DNA of 64,000 nt. Origin: Thalassomonas actiniarum (GTDB lineage: Bacteria > Pseudomonadota > Gammaproteobacteria > Enterobacterales > Alteromonadaceae). Below are positions 39,440 through 48,773 of this stretch, piece by piece. The translations under genes were made by a program, and so were the position numbers. Under the pieces are notes generated by a model, which made no database searches, was not told where the DNA came from, and saw only the letters and a program-made list of their open reading frames with translations. The stretch lies in the NCBI RefSeq assembly GCF_000948975.2, contig NZ_CP059735.1:6136603-6200602 (forward strand). Direction: 5' to 3'. Within the stretch, counting starts at the first letter, position 1; every line of letters begins with the position of its first letter.

Positions 39440-39703
39440 ATGGCTAATTATAAGCATACGCCAGACCCCGCCCCGGCAAAAGTAAATTATCCCATTTATC
39501 GGCAGTTTACCGTGCTGGAAACCACCTGCGAGTCGGCAGCCAAAACCCGCGGCATAGGCATTAACTATGTACCGGTCAACCTTGAACCCTGCATAGTGCT
39601 CAGGGGGAAATGGCTCAGGCAGGCCGGTTTTGCTATCGGCCGTAAAGTCAGTATTGTGATCAACCCGGAGGAGATAGTCATTAAGCCTAAACAGCTCGGT
39701 TAG
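39440..39703 (+). CDS. SymE-like small protein (AbrB-fold toxin family)
   Basis: The 87-aa protein resembles the SymE family in its C-terminal half: NLEPCIVLRGKWLRQAGFAIG followed by KVSIVINPEEIVIKP, matching the family pattern RGKWLxxAGFxxGxxVxV. E. coli SymE is an SOS-induced RNA-acting toxin controlled by the antisense RNA SymR. A strong CAGGAG site lies 6 nt before the ATG at 39440. No antisense RNA promoter or LexA box was recognised, so addiction-module function is unproven. Confidence 0.75.
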   Translation: MANYKHTPDPAPAKVNYPIYRQFTVLETTCESAAKTRGIGINYVPVNLEPCIVLRGKWLRQAGFAIGRKVSIVINPEEIVIKPKQLG

Positions 39704-39735
39704 GCAGGTTCACCTGTAAACACAGGTAAAAATTA

Positions 39736-39771
39736 AAGCTGCTGCATCCCAAGTCAGGTGCAGCAGCTTTA
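39736..39771 (+). terminator. Hairpin after the SymE-like gene
   Basis: 12-bp stem AAAGCTGCTGCA/TGCAGCAGCTTT, about 35 bp downstream of the stop. Confidence 0.7.
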
Positions 39772-39848
39772 TTGGTATCCGGATGTACAAGGGTAAGAAC
39801 AGGATGCTTGGTATTACCAACCATCCTTGAAGGGTATTTGTCAGCAAG

Positions 39849-39880
39849 GTCTCTTGATTTTTGAGGTGTAATCAAGAGAC
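39849..39880. terminator. Hairpin downstream of hemE
   Basis: Perfect 11-bp stem GTCTCTTGATT/AATCAAGAGAC lying 25 bp after the hemE stop. There is no clear T-run on the minus strand, so terminator strength is uncertain. Confidence 0.45.
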
Positions 39881-39904
39881 AGCCAAGCTTTTTACTTGTA
39901 CTTT

Positions 39905-40972
39905 TTACTTATGATAAGGCTTACTCAGCCTATGTACCGCATCAATAAAGTATCCGGCATGGTCCGGGTTAACATCCGGGTGGATACCATGACCCAGGTT
40001 AAAGACATGGCCGGTACCGCCTTCACCAAAACCACCAAGGATTTTAGCTACTTCCTGCTCGATACGCTCTTTAGGCGCATATAACATAGACGGGTCCATA
40101 TTGCCCTGCAGCGCCACCTTGTCACCAACGCGGGCTTTGGCATTTTCAATGTCTATAGTCCAGTCCAGACCTACCGCATCACAACCTGTGGCGGCAATGT
40201 CTTCCAGCCACATGCCGCCGTTTTTGGTAAACAGGGTAACCGGCACCTGACGGCCATCGTTGCTACGGGTTAAACCGTCAACAATTTTCGCCATATATTG
40301 CAGGGAGAAATCTTTATAATCGCGCGGCGACAATACGCCGCCCCAGGTATCAAAGACCATCACCGACTGGGCGCCGGCGGCAATCTGGGCATTAAGGTAA
40401 GAAATTACCGAATCCGCCAGCTTATCCAACAAGGCATGTAAAACCTGCGGCTCGGCGAACATCATTTTTTTGATCTTGGTAAAGGCTTTGCTGCTGCCGC
40501 CTTCTACCATATAAGTCGCCAACGTCCAGGGGCTGCCGGAGAAACCGATCAACGGCACTTCGCCTTTTAATTCGCGGCGTATGGTGCGCACCGCGTTCAT
40601 CACATAACCCAGTTCATCTTCCGGATCCGGGATAGCAATCTTATCAACATCTGCCTTACAGGTAATAGGACGCTCAAATTTCGGACCTTCGCCGGTTTCG
40701 AAATATAAACCTAAACCCATGGCATCCGGAATCGTTAAAATATCACTAAATAAAATAGCAGCATCAAGCTTAAAACGACGTAAAGGTTGAAGCGTTACTT
40801 CACAGGCAAGTTCGGCATTGCGGCACAACGACATAAAGTCACCCGCCTGACCACGCACTTCGCGATATTCAGGCAAATAACGGCCTGCCTGACGCATCAT
40901 CCATATTGGTGTGTAATCAACAGGTTGACGTAACAATGCACGTAAATAACTGTCGTTTTTTAATTCAGTCAT
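39905..40972 (-). CDS. hemE: Uroporphyrinogen decarboxylase
   Basis: HemE converts uroporphyrinogen III to coproporphyrinogen III in haem synthesis. The 355-aa protein has the N-terminal signature [16 protein letters not shown] and the second signature [17 protein letters not shown], the [12 protein letters not shown] segment with the catalytic aspartate, and [12 protein letters not shown] near the end. It is a single-gene unit. Confidence 0.98.
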   Translation of the reverse strand: MTELKNDSYLRALLRQPVDYTPIWMMRQAGRYLPEYREVRGQAGDFMSLCRNAELACEVTLQPLRRFKLDAAILFSDILTIPDAMGLGLYFETGEGPKFERPITCKADVDKIAIPDPEDELGYVMNAVRTIRRELKGEVPLIGFSGSPWTLATYMVEGGSSKAFTKIKKMMFAEPQVLHALLDKLADSVISYLNAQIAAGAQSVMVFDTWGGVLSPRDYKDFSLQYMAKIVDGLTRSNDGRQVPVTLFTKNGGMWLEDIAATGCDAVGLDWTIDIENAKARVGDKVALQGNMDPSMLYAPKERIEQEVAKILGGFGEGGTGHVFNLGHGIHPDVNPDHAGYFIDAVHRLSKPYHK

Positions 40973-41118
40973 AAAATAAGATCCCCATAAAATATCGCCC
41001 GTATTCTACATGGAGTTGACGCCGCTGACCATGTTATGAATCAAAGAATTTTTCATATTCGCCAAGATAATTGCCGAAAAATGCTGCACCATATAAAGCT
41101 ATTGCTCTATTAAAGATG

Positions 41119-41147
41119 TTGCACAGCCGATCCACCTTTGATATAAA
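41119..41147 (+). promoter_or_regulatory. Sigma-70 promoter in the hemE upstream gap
   Basis: -35 TTGCAC (41119-41124), exact 17-bp spacer, -10 TATAAA (41142-41147). No reading frame follows, but a terminator does at 41218-41242. Confidence 0.6.
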
Positions 41148-41153
41148 TAATTC

Positions 41154-41242
41154 GCGCTAGTTAAGAGATAACTAATAAGAAGCTTGTTTATACAAGACCA
41201 TACAGCGAGCACTTCGGGCCTTACCTTTGGTAAGGCTTTTTT
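41154..41242 (+). ncRNA. Candidate small RNA (about 90 nt)
   Basis: A predicted promoter ends at 41147 and a strong terminator (GCCTTACC, TTT, GGTAAGGC, six T) ends at 41242, with no open frame between. Two further short hairpins (TAGTTA/TAACTA and CTTGT/ACAAG) lie inside. The terminator points to the plus strand while both flanking genes are on the minus strand, so it cannot serve them. I do not recognise the family. Confidence 0.5.
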
Positions 41243-41290
41243 ATGTCCGAAGCACAGTGACCACACCTTTATTACCTGCTAGATTTGCAA

Positions 41291-42013
41291 CTAATGTAAA
41301 CTGGAAACTTCCCTGAAAGCATTATTAAGCCGATGATAAATAGCTACGGAAGTCTTCTTATTTAACGCCAGGTACATACCCACTTCGATATAGACAAACG
41401 GCTGCCCCTGAGAATTTTTCACTATGCTCAGGCCGCTCACCTTATTTTCCTTCGCAAGATAAGGACCAAGCAAATAGCCTGTGGCCCAGAGATCAATTCT
41501 TTTAGACTTTAACTTATGGGCATTCTGGCCATCAAAACTGGTGAGTTCTACGGCATAGCCCTTATCTATTAAGTATTGGGCTGAAGCATCGCTGCGATAG
41601 GTACCAACGGACAAGTCACCGATATCCGCTAATGAATCCACTGTGATATTGTCTTCCTCTCTGGCCATGAATACCCATTTATTCAGCACCAAGGGGCCTA
41701 TCCAGTAAAAGTCTTTTTCCCGGTCGGCGGTTTTCGCGGTTGAAAAGACCGCAGTGTTTTCCGTGCTTCTGGCGGTTTTCAGCGATCTGGCCCAGGTCGT
41801 CAGTATCATGGCATGGTCAATATTCGCCTGCTTAAAGATCTGTCGCACCAACTCGGTTGATTTCCCCGTGATGGTTTCTTTATTTTCATCATACATATTA
41901 AAGGGGGGATAATTTTCGGTATAAACAGTGATCAATTCGCTGGCAGAAATTCTGGCGACAGACAACAAAAAGCTTCCTAAGATCAGAAGGCTCGCCCAGA
42001 ATGTTTGCCTCAT
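41291..42013 (-). CDS. Periplasmic solute-binding protein (SBP_bac_3 type)
   Basis: The 240-aa protein has a signal peptide (about 1-24, ...ISAS). A family-3 solute-binding fold follows: ITVYTENYPPFNMYDE...GKSTELVRQIFKQA is the typical N-terminal lobe, and ADIGDLSVGTYRSDASAQYL is the hinge/second lobe. Such proteins bind polar amino acids or act as sensors. No ABC permease or ATPase is adjacent, so this is an orphan. A second protein of this class lies at 43484-44266. Confidence 0.85.
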   Translation of the reverse strand: MRQTFWASLLILGSFLLSVARISASELITVYTENYPPFNMYDENKETITGKSTELVRQIFKQANIDHAMILTTWARSLKTARSTENTAVFSTAKTADREKDFYWIGPLVLNKWVFMAREEDNITVDSLADIGDLSVGTYRSDASAQYLIDKGYAVELTSFDGQNAHKLKSKRIDLWATGYLLGPYLAKENKVSGLSIVKNSQGQPFVYIEVGMYLALNKKTSVAIYHRLNNAFREVSSLH

Positions 42014-42198
42014 TGCCTATCGCCAAAATAATCAAAAAGATACCGCAATTATAGACAATATCAGGCAAAGCTTGATTAAGCGCTTGTTATTACTTGATCG
42101 GTTTCACTCGTTTAATTTAAGACAAAGAAAGGAACAGGGATGTTAAAAGCGCAGTTCATAACAAACAGTTTCGGCCTACCGTGATAAATCAGCCAATA

Positions 42199-42468
42199 TT
42201 AACAGCTTTCACTATCGCAGCCGGAACTGGCACTATTGGTAGAAAGAAAGACACTTTTATAAGGTGTATTGGAAGAGGTGATCGCGGCCGAATCAAAGCT
42301 TTGTTCGCTAACTTGACGTCGGGAAGGGAACTGCAGAAACATCACCGCAAAAACAATGGCAAAGATAGCGGAAATAACCGTTGAGCTGAATAATTCTCCT
42401 GACTTGAAGGCCGTATACACAGCCAGGCCAATCCCTATCAGAGCTAACAGTTTCAACAATATTCTCAT
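42199..42468 (-). CDS. Small membrane protein, Cys-containing tail
   Basis: The 89-aa protein is of unknown function. It has two predicted membrane helices (about 4-22 and 27-48) and a Ser-rich tail ending SGCDSESC. The start at 42468 is supported by GGGGAAG about 7 nt upstream. The open frame extends to 42651, but the added residues lack a ribosome binding site and look non-coding. Confidence 0.65.
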   Translation of the reverse strand: MRILLKLLALIGIGLAVYTAFKSGELFSSTVISAIFAIVFAVMFLQFPSRRQVSEQSFDSAAITSSNTPYKSVFLSTNSASSGCDSESC

Positions 42469-42903
42469 TGGTTTCTTCCCCGGTTTAAAACGACAACATA
42501 AGCGCCAAGCAAAAGTAAATATAATGTTATAAACGCTGGGATATATTAGCAGTTCTTTCATCGGAACCATACAAAGTGTAATGGCGTGTAATGTGGGTTT
42601 CTGACAACGATTAATAGTTTGATATTCTATATGTCTGTCTTGCCAAATCATACATCCTGTATCAACTGGTTTTATGTAATTGACGCATCAGCCTTTTCAA
42701 CTAAATATTCCAGCAACCTTATGTATTTTCCTTCTCTTGGCGTTTGTTGTTTTTTGGGTTGATAAGGGAGTTATTAAGAGAATCTAAAGACCCATTGCTT
42801 GAGTTTGATGAACCTGGACTATGCATGTGCTTTCTGCCGTATCGCTTGATCTTTGTTTTATATATGCAATGCTTTATTTATCAATTATTACTATCGTGCA
42901 GTA
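42469..42903. other. Divergent gene-free gap
   Basis: It lies between the divergent small membrane protein and the Cache-type gene and must carry both promoters. No confident promoter, repeat or RNA was recognised. Confidence 0.4.
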
Positions 42904-43497
42904 ATGAAAATTATTTTGATATTTACAGTTGTTGTATTGTGGGGGGCCAGTGGCAACGCAGCTGAATCCCCTCGGCAAACCGAGCATGAGTATAAAAAAA
43001 TCATCACAGATCTCCACTATGACACCTTACATAAATTGGCCTATTTGCCATTAGTAATTGAGGCTTTAAAAGAGTCAAACAAGCACTGCCGTAATATCGT
43101 CGACATCATGAAGTTGGATGCCAGCTGGCAGGCAAACCGGAAGTTACAGCAAAAGATTTTGCAAAATCCGATAGCGAAGCAAGTCGAGCAAATGACAAAC
43201 AGTACTAACAACCGTATTGTAGAAGTTTTGATCATGGATAAAAGCGGTACCCTAGTCGGGGCTTTTCCGAAAACAACGGACTATTGGCAAGGAGATGAAG
43301 CTAAATTTCAGCAACCAATAGTGTTAAGGGGGGAATTTGTAGGCCCTACCAAATGGGATCCAAGCACGCAAACCTACTCATTTATATTTAGTTTTTTGAT
43401 CCGAGAAAATAGTGAGATTATTGGCGTATTAGCTGCCGGATTAGATGTCAGCAGAGAATATTTGGATAACACTGTACCTGCTCATGAATATAATTAG
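42904..43497 (+). CDS. Periplasmic Cache-like (PDC) sensor protein
   Basis: The 197-aa protein has a signal peptide (about 1-19, ...SGNA). A helical stretch and a PAS-like extracytoplasmic Cache fold follow: VLIMDKSGTLVGAFPKTTDYWQGDE then IGVLAAGLDVSREYL. There is no membrane anchor after the signal and no output domain, so it is probably a free periplasmic ligand-binding protein. ATG 42904 begins the signal peptide, although no good ribosome binding site is seen. It overlaps the next gene by 14 bp, suggesting a two-gene operon. Confidence 0.75.
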   Translation: MKIILIFTVVVLWGASGNAAESPRQTEHEYKKIITDLHYDTLHKLAYLPLVIEALKESNKHCRNIVDIMKLDASWQANRKLQQKILQNPIAKQVEQMTNSTNNRIVEVLIMDKSGTLVGAFPKTTDYWQGDEAKFQQPIVLRGEFVGPTKWDPSTQTYSFIFSFLIRENSEIIGVLAAGLDVSREYLDNTVPAHEYN

Positions 43498-44266
43498 CTG
43501 TTTACTGTTAACCGTATCTTTATTTCAAGTTGCGTATGCAAATGAATTCAGAATTCTTACCGTAAATGAACCTCCGGCAAATTACATCAATACATCGGGG
43601 AAGGCCGACGGTTATGTCGTAGATATTGTTCGGGCGCTGCGAAAAGAAGTTGGCGCTACCGCCGAGATAGAATTTGTACCGGAAGCAAGGGCATTAAACA
43701 TTTTAAGAGATAAGGCCAATGTCTTGGTGTTTAGTTTGTCAAAAACGCCTTTTCGTCAGGAAAAATATCTTTGGGTTGGCCAGGTGCTGTCTAAGAAATG
43801 GGAAGTCTATACCTTATTGGAGTCTGAGCTTAAAATTGAAAATAAAGAACAATTGAAAAATCTGCCTGTAATAGGGGTTGTCAGAGGGGATATACGGGAA
43901 GAGTGGTTGGTTAATCACAAATTTACTAATCTGCATTCGGTTACACACCATAATCAGAATATTCGACTTTTACTAAAGGAAAGGGTTAGCGCTATCGTAT
44001 TCGAGAAACTGGGATTGGCTCACCTTTGCAGGGATTTAAACATTGATGTTTCATTGTTTAAATCCATTTATACGATAAATACCTCTCCAGTCTTTATTGT
44101 CATGTCATCAATAACGCCGCCGGATACTTTTCATTTATGGCACAATGCCTATAACAAACTAAAAGCTAATGGCGAGTTAGAAAAGATATCCAGGCTTTGG
44201 CAGGCTAAACTGCTTACCGATTTTAACTTAGATATTGGTATTGCAGACGGGCTACTGGTGTTCTAA
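43484..44266 (+). CDS. Periplasmic solute-binding protein, second copy
   Basis: The 260-aa protein has a signal peptide (MNIISCLLLTVSLFQVAYAN) and a family-3 solute-binding fold (ILTVNEPPANYINTSGKADGYVVDIVRAL, PVIGVVRGDIREEWL, ...). The start at 43484 gives a clean signal peptide and overlaps the end of the Cache-like gene; 43445 is an alternative. Pairing with a Cache-like protein, without transporter subunits, suggests joint sensing of a small ligand; this is inference. Confidence 0.8.
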   Translation: MNIISCLLLTVSLFQVAYANEFRILTVNEPPANYINTSGKADGYVVDIVRALRKEVGATAEIEFVPEARALNILRDKANVLVFSLSKTPFRQEKYLWVGQVLSKKWEVYTLLESELKIENKEQLKNLPVIGVVRGDIREEWLVNHKFTNLHSVTHHNQNIRLLLKERVSAIVFEKLGLAHLCRDLNIDVSLFKSIYTINTSPVFIVMSSITPPDTFHLWHNAYNKLKANGELEKISRLWQAKLLTDFNLDIGIADGLLVF

Positions 44267-44466
44267 ATTTAGCGTTTGTCGGAGCTGCTTCGTGGCCATA
44301 GATAATTTTTCTTACTAGAAATATTCATCAGATACTTGGCGTATTCTCTGATTAATACGGCGCAGTCACACTGTTTACTAAAAATGAAGATTTAACCGCA
44401 TTTAGAATGCATGAAGCAGAGATAACAAAAAACAGGAGGTTAAGCAAAAGCCAGCTTTATAATAGT

Positions 44467-44494
44467 AAAAACCGCTAAATGACTTTAGCGGTTT
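44467..44494. terminator. Bidirectional terminator between the SBP gene and nhaD
   Basis: 12-bp stem AAAACCGCTAAA/TTTAGCGGTTTT, loop TGAC; A-run and T-run on either side serve both convergent genes. Confidence 0.8.
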
Positions 44495-44556
44495 TGGTCA
44501 AGGCACCTAAGTTCAATGCGAAAGATAAATAAATCCAGTCTCTAGTTTAGGGCTGT

Positions 44557-45960
44557 CTAGCCATTAATCAGCAGGTGCACATAAATACTGGCGCCATAAC
44601 CCAGAGCAATCACCGGCGCCCATTTCAAATGGCCGAAGAAAGTATAATAACCGCGAGCCTGCCCCATCAGGGCCACACCGGCGGCCGAGCCGATAGATAA
44701 TAAACTGCCGCCTACACCTGCAGTCAATGTAACCAGCAGCCACTGGCTATGGGGCATTTCCGGATTCATGGTCAGGACAGCAAACATTACCGGAATATTA
44801 TCTACTATCGCGGATAAAATCCCCACCAGGACGTTGGCTGTGGTTGCACCCAGCTCCCCATACATAAACGCTGACGCCATGCCCAGGTAACCGATAAAAC
44901 CTAAACCGCCCACCGCCAGTATAACGCCGTAGAAGAAAAACAAGGTATCCCATTCTGCCTTGGCAATACTGTCAAAAATATCATATTCATCGACGACATC
45001 ATCCGAGGTATGGCTGATAGGTTGCTCCAGTTTGCCCAAATTATTATGGCTGGCTTTACGCAGGTAATAACCGAAAAACTTCAGGTAAGCCAAGCCCAGC
45101 ATCATGCCGAATACCGGCGGTAAATGCAGGAAGTTATGAAAAGATACCGCTGTAATGATGGTAATAATAAACAAGCCGACAATCGTTAACCCCCCCTGTT
45201 TAATTTGCGTCATTTGCGTTGAACTTGCCTCAGGTTTCCCGTCCGGCAGGGCAAATTGCATGATAAAGGCCGGCACAACAAAGTTGACCACGGACGGGAT
45301 AAATAAATCAAAAAACTCGCTGAACTGCACTATGCCTTTTTGCCACACCATCAGGGTAGTAATATCGCCGAACGGACTGAAAGCACCGCCGGCATTGGCG
45401 CCGACAACAATATTCACACAACTCATGGCGACAAACTTTGGCTTATCCTTACCCACCGCCATCACCACGGCACACATAATCAAGGCCGTGGTCAGGTTGT
45501 CGGCAATAGGAGAAATAAAGAAAGCCAGAATACCGGTCAACCAGAATAATGACTTATAGGTAAAACCTTTCGCCACCAGGTAGTCACGCAAGGCATCGAA
45601 GACATTACGCTCCAACATGGCATTGATATAGGTCATGGCCACCAGCAGGAAGAAGAATAATTCGCCATATTCAAGGAAGTTATGGCGAATGGCGACCTCG
45701 GCCGCATCAGGCATGCCGTGGGAGCCGTAATAGGCGGCGATAAATATCCAGATCAAACCGGCGGCCAGCAATACCGGTTTGGACTTTCTAAGGTGTAGTT
45801 TTTCTTCCAGGATCACCAGGCTGTATGCCAGGACAAAAATTGCCAGCGCGGTATAGCCGAGCCAGTGATCCGTCAGGTTAATCGTTTCATGCACAGCACC
45901 CGATGCCAGTGCGATATTTGGTAATAACAAAGCCAATAGCAGCAAAAACACGTGTTTCAT
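44557..45960 (-). CDS. nhaD: Na+/H+ antiporter NhaD
   Basis: This inner-membrane Na+(Li+)/H+ antiporter is typical of marine and halophilic bacteria. The 467-aa protein has a cleavable-looking N-terminus (MKHVFLLLLALLLPNIALAS), then about 12 membrane helices in the ion-transporter fold. Conserved segments include ISPIADNLTTALIMCAV and NIVVGANAGGAFSPFGDITTLMVW, both containing conserved Asp/Asn/Thr residues. The frame reaches a TTG at 45978, but the ATG at 45960 is preferred. It is a single gene. Confidence 0.93.
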   Translation of the reverse strand: MKHVFLLLLALLLPNIALASGAVHETINLTDHWLGYTALAIFVLAYSLVILEEKLHLRKSKPVLLAAGLIWIFIAAYYGSHGMPDAAEVAIRHNFLEYGELFFFLLVAMTYINAMLERNVFDALRDYLVAKGFTYKSLFWLTGILAFFISPIADNLTTALIMCAVVMAVGKDKPKFVAMSCVNIVVGANAGGAFSPFGDITTLMVWQKGIVQFSEFFDLFIPSVVNFVVPAFIMQFALPDGKPEASSTQMTQIKQGGLTIVGLFIITIITAVSFHNFLHLPPVFGMMLGLAYLKFFGYYLRKASHNNLGKLEQPISHTSDDVVDEYDIFDSIAKAEWDTLFFFYGVILAVGGLGFIGYLGMASAFMYGELGATTANVLVGILSAIVDNIPVMFAVLTMNPEMPHSQWLLVTLTAGVGGSLLSIGSAAGVALMGQARGYYTFFGHLKWAPVIALGYGASIYVHLLING

Positions 45961-46157
45961 TACGGCCCCAATCGTCAATAAAGGTTATAAGATGTAAAAC
46001 CCGCGCATATTAACAAAGGGGAAAAAAAAGAATAACGATGAGATCAAGCTTTGGTAAGACTGTCTGCGCTTATGCTATTTAAATCAAATATTGGCCATTT
46101 AACGGCCTGAAAAATGACAGGGAAATCTCCTGATAAGAGACAAATGAATAATAAGAT

Positions 46158-46190
46158 AACCCGGTAAGCAAAATGTCCGCTTACCGGGTT
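46158..46190 (-). terminator. Hairpin ending the biosynthetic cluster
   Basis: 12-bp stem AACCCGGTAAGC/GCTTACCGGGTT, 33 bp after the last aminotransferase gene. The following T content is moderate. Confidence 0.65.
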
Positions 46191-46222
46191 TATCAAATAA
46201 ACCATGGCCTGCCCCTGTTAAC

Positions 46223-47572
46223 TTAGGCCGCCTGCTTAACCCCGGTTAATTTATACAGGAATTTCCTCGGCAGGGTATATTGGCGCTTGATCAGCTGGTT
46301 CAACACTTTGAACATCAGCTTGGGACGAGAGCCTAAACGTTTCATGGTTTGCTCCAGCGCCGCCAGGCATTGGTCAATTTCCTGCTCGGTCACCGTCAGC
46401 GGCGGATAAAAACGCAGCACTGGATGGGCGGCTTTTTCATTCATGGAATGACCCAAGTGGATATTCTGTTTGCCCATCACCATGGTAATCGCCGTTTCTA
46501 CCGCCGGGTTGGCGCATTTCAGCCCTGTCATCAAACCTATGCCCGGTACCTCCAGCACCAGCTGGGGGTAATCGGCACAAACCTGCCGCATCCCGGTAAG
46601 CAAACGTGTGCCCAGGCGCTGGGCACGGCCGGTGAGATCCTGCTGCTCGATAAACTCTATTGCCGCCAGCGCCGCGGTATTATTATAAGGATTACCGCCG
46701 CTGCCGCTGGTAAGCAAACGGGGATCTATACCCTGCTCGTCAATCAGCTTACGCTCGAGCGCTTCGCTCATGACCGTCACGGCAATGGCGGCATGTCCGC
46801 CGGTTAAACCTTTTGACAGGATGATCATATCCGGCACGATATTGTCATATTCAATGGCAAACATTTTACCGGCACGGCCAAAGGCGGTCTGGATTTCATC
46901 GGCAATCAGCAAGCTGCCGGTTTCCCGGCACAGGCATTCTATCTGCTTAAGGTAACCGGCAGGCGGCACCTGCAAATAAGGCCCGCCGAGTACCGGCTCG
47001 ATAAACACGGCAGAGACACCGTCGCCAATGGCTTTTTTCATGGCGGCGATATCGCCAAAGGGCACATATTCGACGTTTTCCATCAAGGGAGTAAACGGCG
47101 TCCTGTGGCCGGTTTGTCCCAGAATATTCAAAGCACCTAAGGTTTTACCGTGATAACTGTCGCTGATCACCACCATTTTCTTGCGCTTGGGATTGGCTTC
47201 GAAGGCAGCGCGCATCGCCAGCTCTACCGCCTCGGCACCGGAATTACAAAAATAAGAGCGGTTGAGATCTCCCGGCAGCATATCGGCTAATTTAGCCATC
47301 AGCTTAATGGTATTCTCATCGCAGCTGCCGTAAGGTTTAATCGCCACTTGATCCAGTTGCTTCTGCACCGCCTGCTGAATATAGCTTTGGGTATGGCCGA
47401 CAATAAATACGCCGTAGCTGCAGGCAAAATCCAAAAATTTATTGCCTTCATTGTCGTGGATCCACTGGCCGTGAGCCGACTGCTCCATGGTTCTGTGGCT
47501 GATGCGGTACATGGTTGCTGCGGTCGGGTTCCAGTTATTGTCACATACGTCGATGACTTGTTCGCGGTTCAT
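46223..47572 (-). CDS. Class III PLP aminotransferase (catalytic partner)
   Basis: This is a PLP-dependent omega-type aminotransferase. The 449-aa protein has CNSGAEAVELAMRAA (about 109-123), the PLP-stacking SYHGKTLGAL (Tyr140-His141), ADEIQTAFGRAG with the PLP-nitrogen aspartate Asp225, and LSKGLTGG with the Schiff-base lysine Lys254. The last ~30 residues are basic (KLMFKVLNQLIKRQYTLPRKFLYK), a tail not typical of the family. Its ATG overlaps the stop of the preceding degenerate homologue (TAATG), so the two are translationally coupled and may form a heteromer. The substrate is unknown; lysine/ornithine/diaminobutyrate-type omega-amines are typical for the family. Confidence 0.9.
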   Translation of the reverse strand: MNREQVIDVCDNNWNPTAATMYRISHRTMEQSAHGQWIHDNEGNKFLDFACSYGVFIVGHTQSYIQQAVQKQLDQVAIKPYGSCDENTIKLMAKLADMLPGDLNRSYFCNSGAEAVELAMRAAFEANPKRKKMVVISDSYHGKTLGALNILGQTGHRTPFTPLMENVEYVPFGDIAAMKKAIGDGVSAVFIEPVLGGPYLQVPPAGYLKQIECLCRETGSLLIADEIQTAFGRAGKMFAIEYDNIVPDMIILSKGLTGGHAAIAVTVMSEALERKLIDEQGIDPRLLTSGSGGNPYNNTAALAAIEFIEQQDLTGRAQRLGTRLLTGMRQVCADYPQLVLEVPGIGLMTGLKCANPAVETAITMVMGKQNIHLGHSMNEKAAHPVLRFYPPLTVTEQEIDQCLAALEQTMKRLGSRPKLMFKVLNQLIKRQYTLPRKFLYKLTGVKQAA

Positions 47573-48762
47573 TAGGCAATTTCCTTATTTTCAAATAAAT
47601 TCAGCGCTACCTGGTTAAGGGTGGCAATAGCGGTATCCACTTCCCTGTCGGTGATGGTCAGCGGCGCTTTCAGGGTCAAGGTATTCTCTTTGCCCCGGGC
47701 GATATTAATACCGGCCGCTACCGCCTGCTGCCGGAAGCTGTCCGCCAGTTTATGATTGGCAAAGTTCAACAGCACCAGGCTGCCCAGGTGTTTAACTTCC
47801 ACCTTATCCCGGCACATCAGCTCCTGGCTAAACCTTTGCCCCAGAGTCGATTGTCTGGCGCTGAGTTTCTTGCTTTGCAGCACTTCTACCGCTTTTTGCC
47901 CGGCAACACAGCTGGCAGGATTTCCCCCCGTGGTACTGCCGTGCAAAGAAGGGTTTTTGTCGCCGTACACGGCATCGTTAATGGCTTTGCGGGTAACATA
48001 AGCGCCAACCGGCACACAACCGCCGTTTAACGCACCGCCAAGCACCAGGGTATCCGGCGCTATACCGGAGAGTTCACTGGCAAAGTCGACACCAAACCGG
48101 CCCATACCGGAATTCACTTCATAGGCGATCATAATCGCCTGACTCTGGTGGCAGAGCTCACGCATACAAGTAAGATAATCGGCGCTTAACACGGTAATAT
48201 CATCGCCGACCAACACAGGTTCATAAACCACCGCCAGGGTTTCATCGTCGATGGCGCGCAATAACATTTCTTCATCATTGGCTTCGACAAAAACCGGTTT
48301 TAACGGTAAATGGGCCAGGGTCGGGGCATTTATTTCCTTAAACAGGCTGGCAAAACTCAGGCTGCCAAAGTCACTGCCGCGCACCACCACTACTTTAAAG
48401 CGGTCCCGGTGCAGGCCTTTCGCCAGTTTTAACGAACCGTCAAAGGCTTCTTCTCCCGAGTTACAGATATAGCTGACAGATAAAGGCGCCGGCGTTGCCT
48501 GATCCAGGGTTTTAACAAATTCCGCCAGCGTCGGGCTGATCATCACCCGGTTGGACAGCGGCATCAGCGCCACCTGCTTTTTCACCGCCTGGGTAATGTC
48601 CGCCTGCTGGTGGCCGAAGCCGCCGGAAGCAAGATCGATCGCCTCGCTGCCGTCCTGATAGGTTAAGGTGGCGTTTTTCGCTTTGATCACCACTTTACCG
48701 ATAAATTCCTGCTGCCAGCTGTTAGGCGCATGTGCGTTAAATTGTTCAATATTGGTTGTCAT
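47572..48762 (-). CDS. Degenerate class III aminotransferase (pseudoenzyme)
   Basis: The 396-aa protein has the whole class III aminotransferase fold: CNSGEEAFDGSLKLA, a STTGGNP segment and the C-terminal domain. The catalytic residues are replaced. The Schiff-base lysine position is Gly243 (LVLGGALNGG), the PLP-nitrogen aspartate is Tyr214 (MIAYEVNSGMG), and the aromatic-His stacking pair is Asp131-Phe132 (GSDFG). It therefore should not bind PLP covalently. The frame is intact and coupled to the catalytic partner downstream, so it is under selection. A structural or regulatory subunit is the likeliest role. Confidence 0.88.
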   Translation of the reverse strand: MTTNIEQFNAHAPNSWQQEFIGKVVIKAKNATLTYQDGSEAIDLASGGFGHQQADITQAVKKQVALMPLSNRVMISPTLAEFVKTLDQATPAPLSVSYICNSGEEAFDGSLKLAKGLHRDRFKVVVVRGSDFGSLSFASLFKEINAPTLAHLPLKPVFVEANDEEMLLRAIDDETLAVVYEPVLVGDDITVLSADYLTCMRELCHQSQAIMIAYEVNSGMGRFGVDFASELSGIAPDTLVLGGALNGGCVPVGAYVTRKAINDAVYGDKNPSLHGSTTGGNPASCVAGQKAVEVLQSKKLSARQSTLGQRFSQELMCRDKVEVKHLGSLVLLNFANHKLADSFRQQAVAAGINIARGKENTLTLKAPLTITDREVDTAIATLNQVALNLFENKEIA

Positions 48763-48773
48763 TGTTCTTTTCC

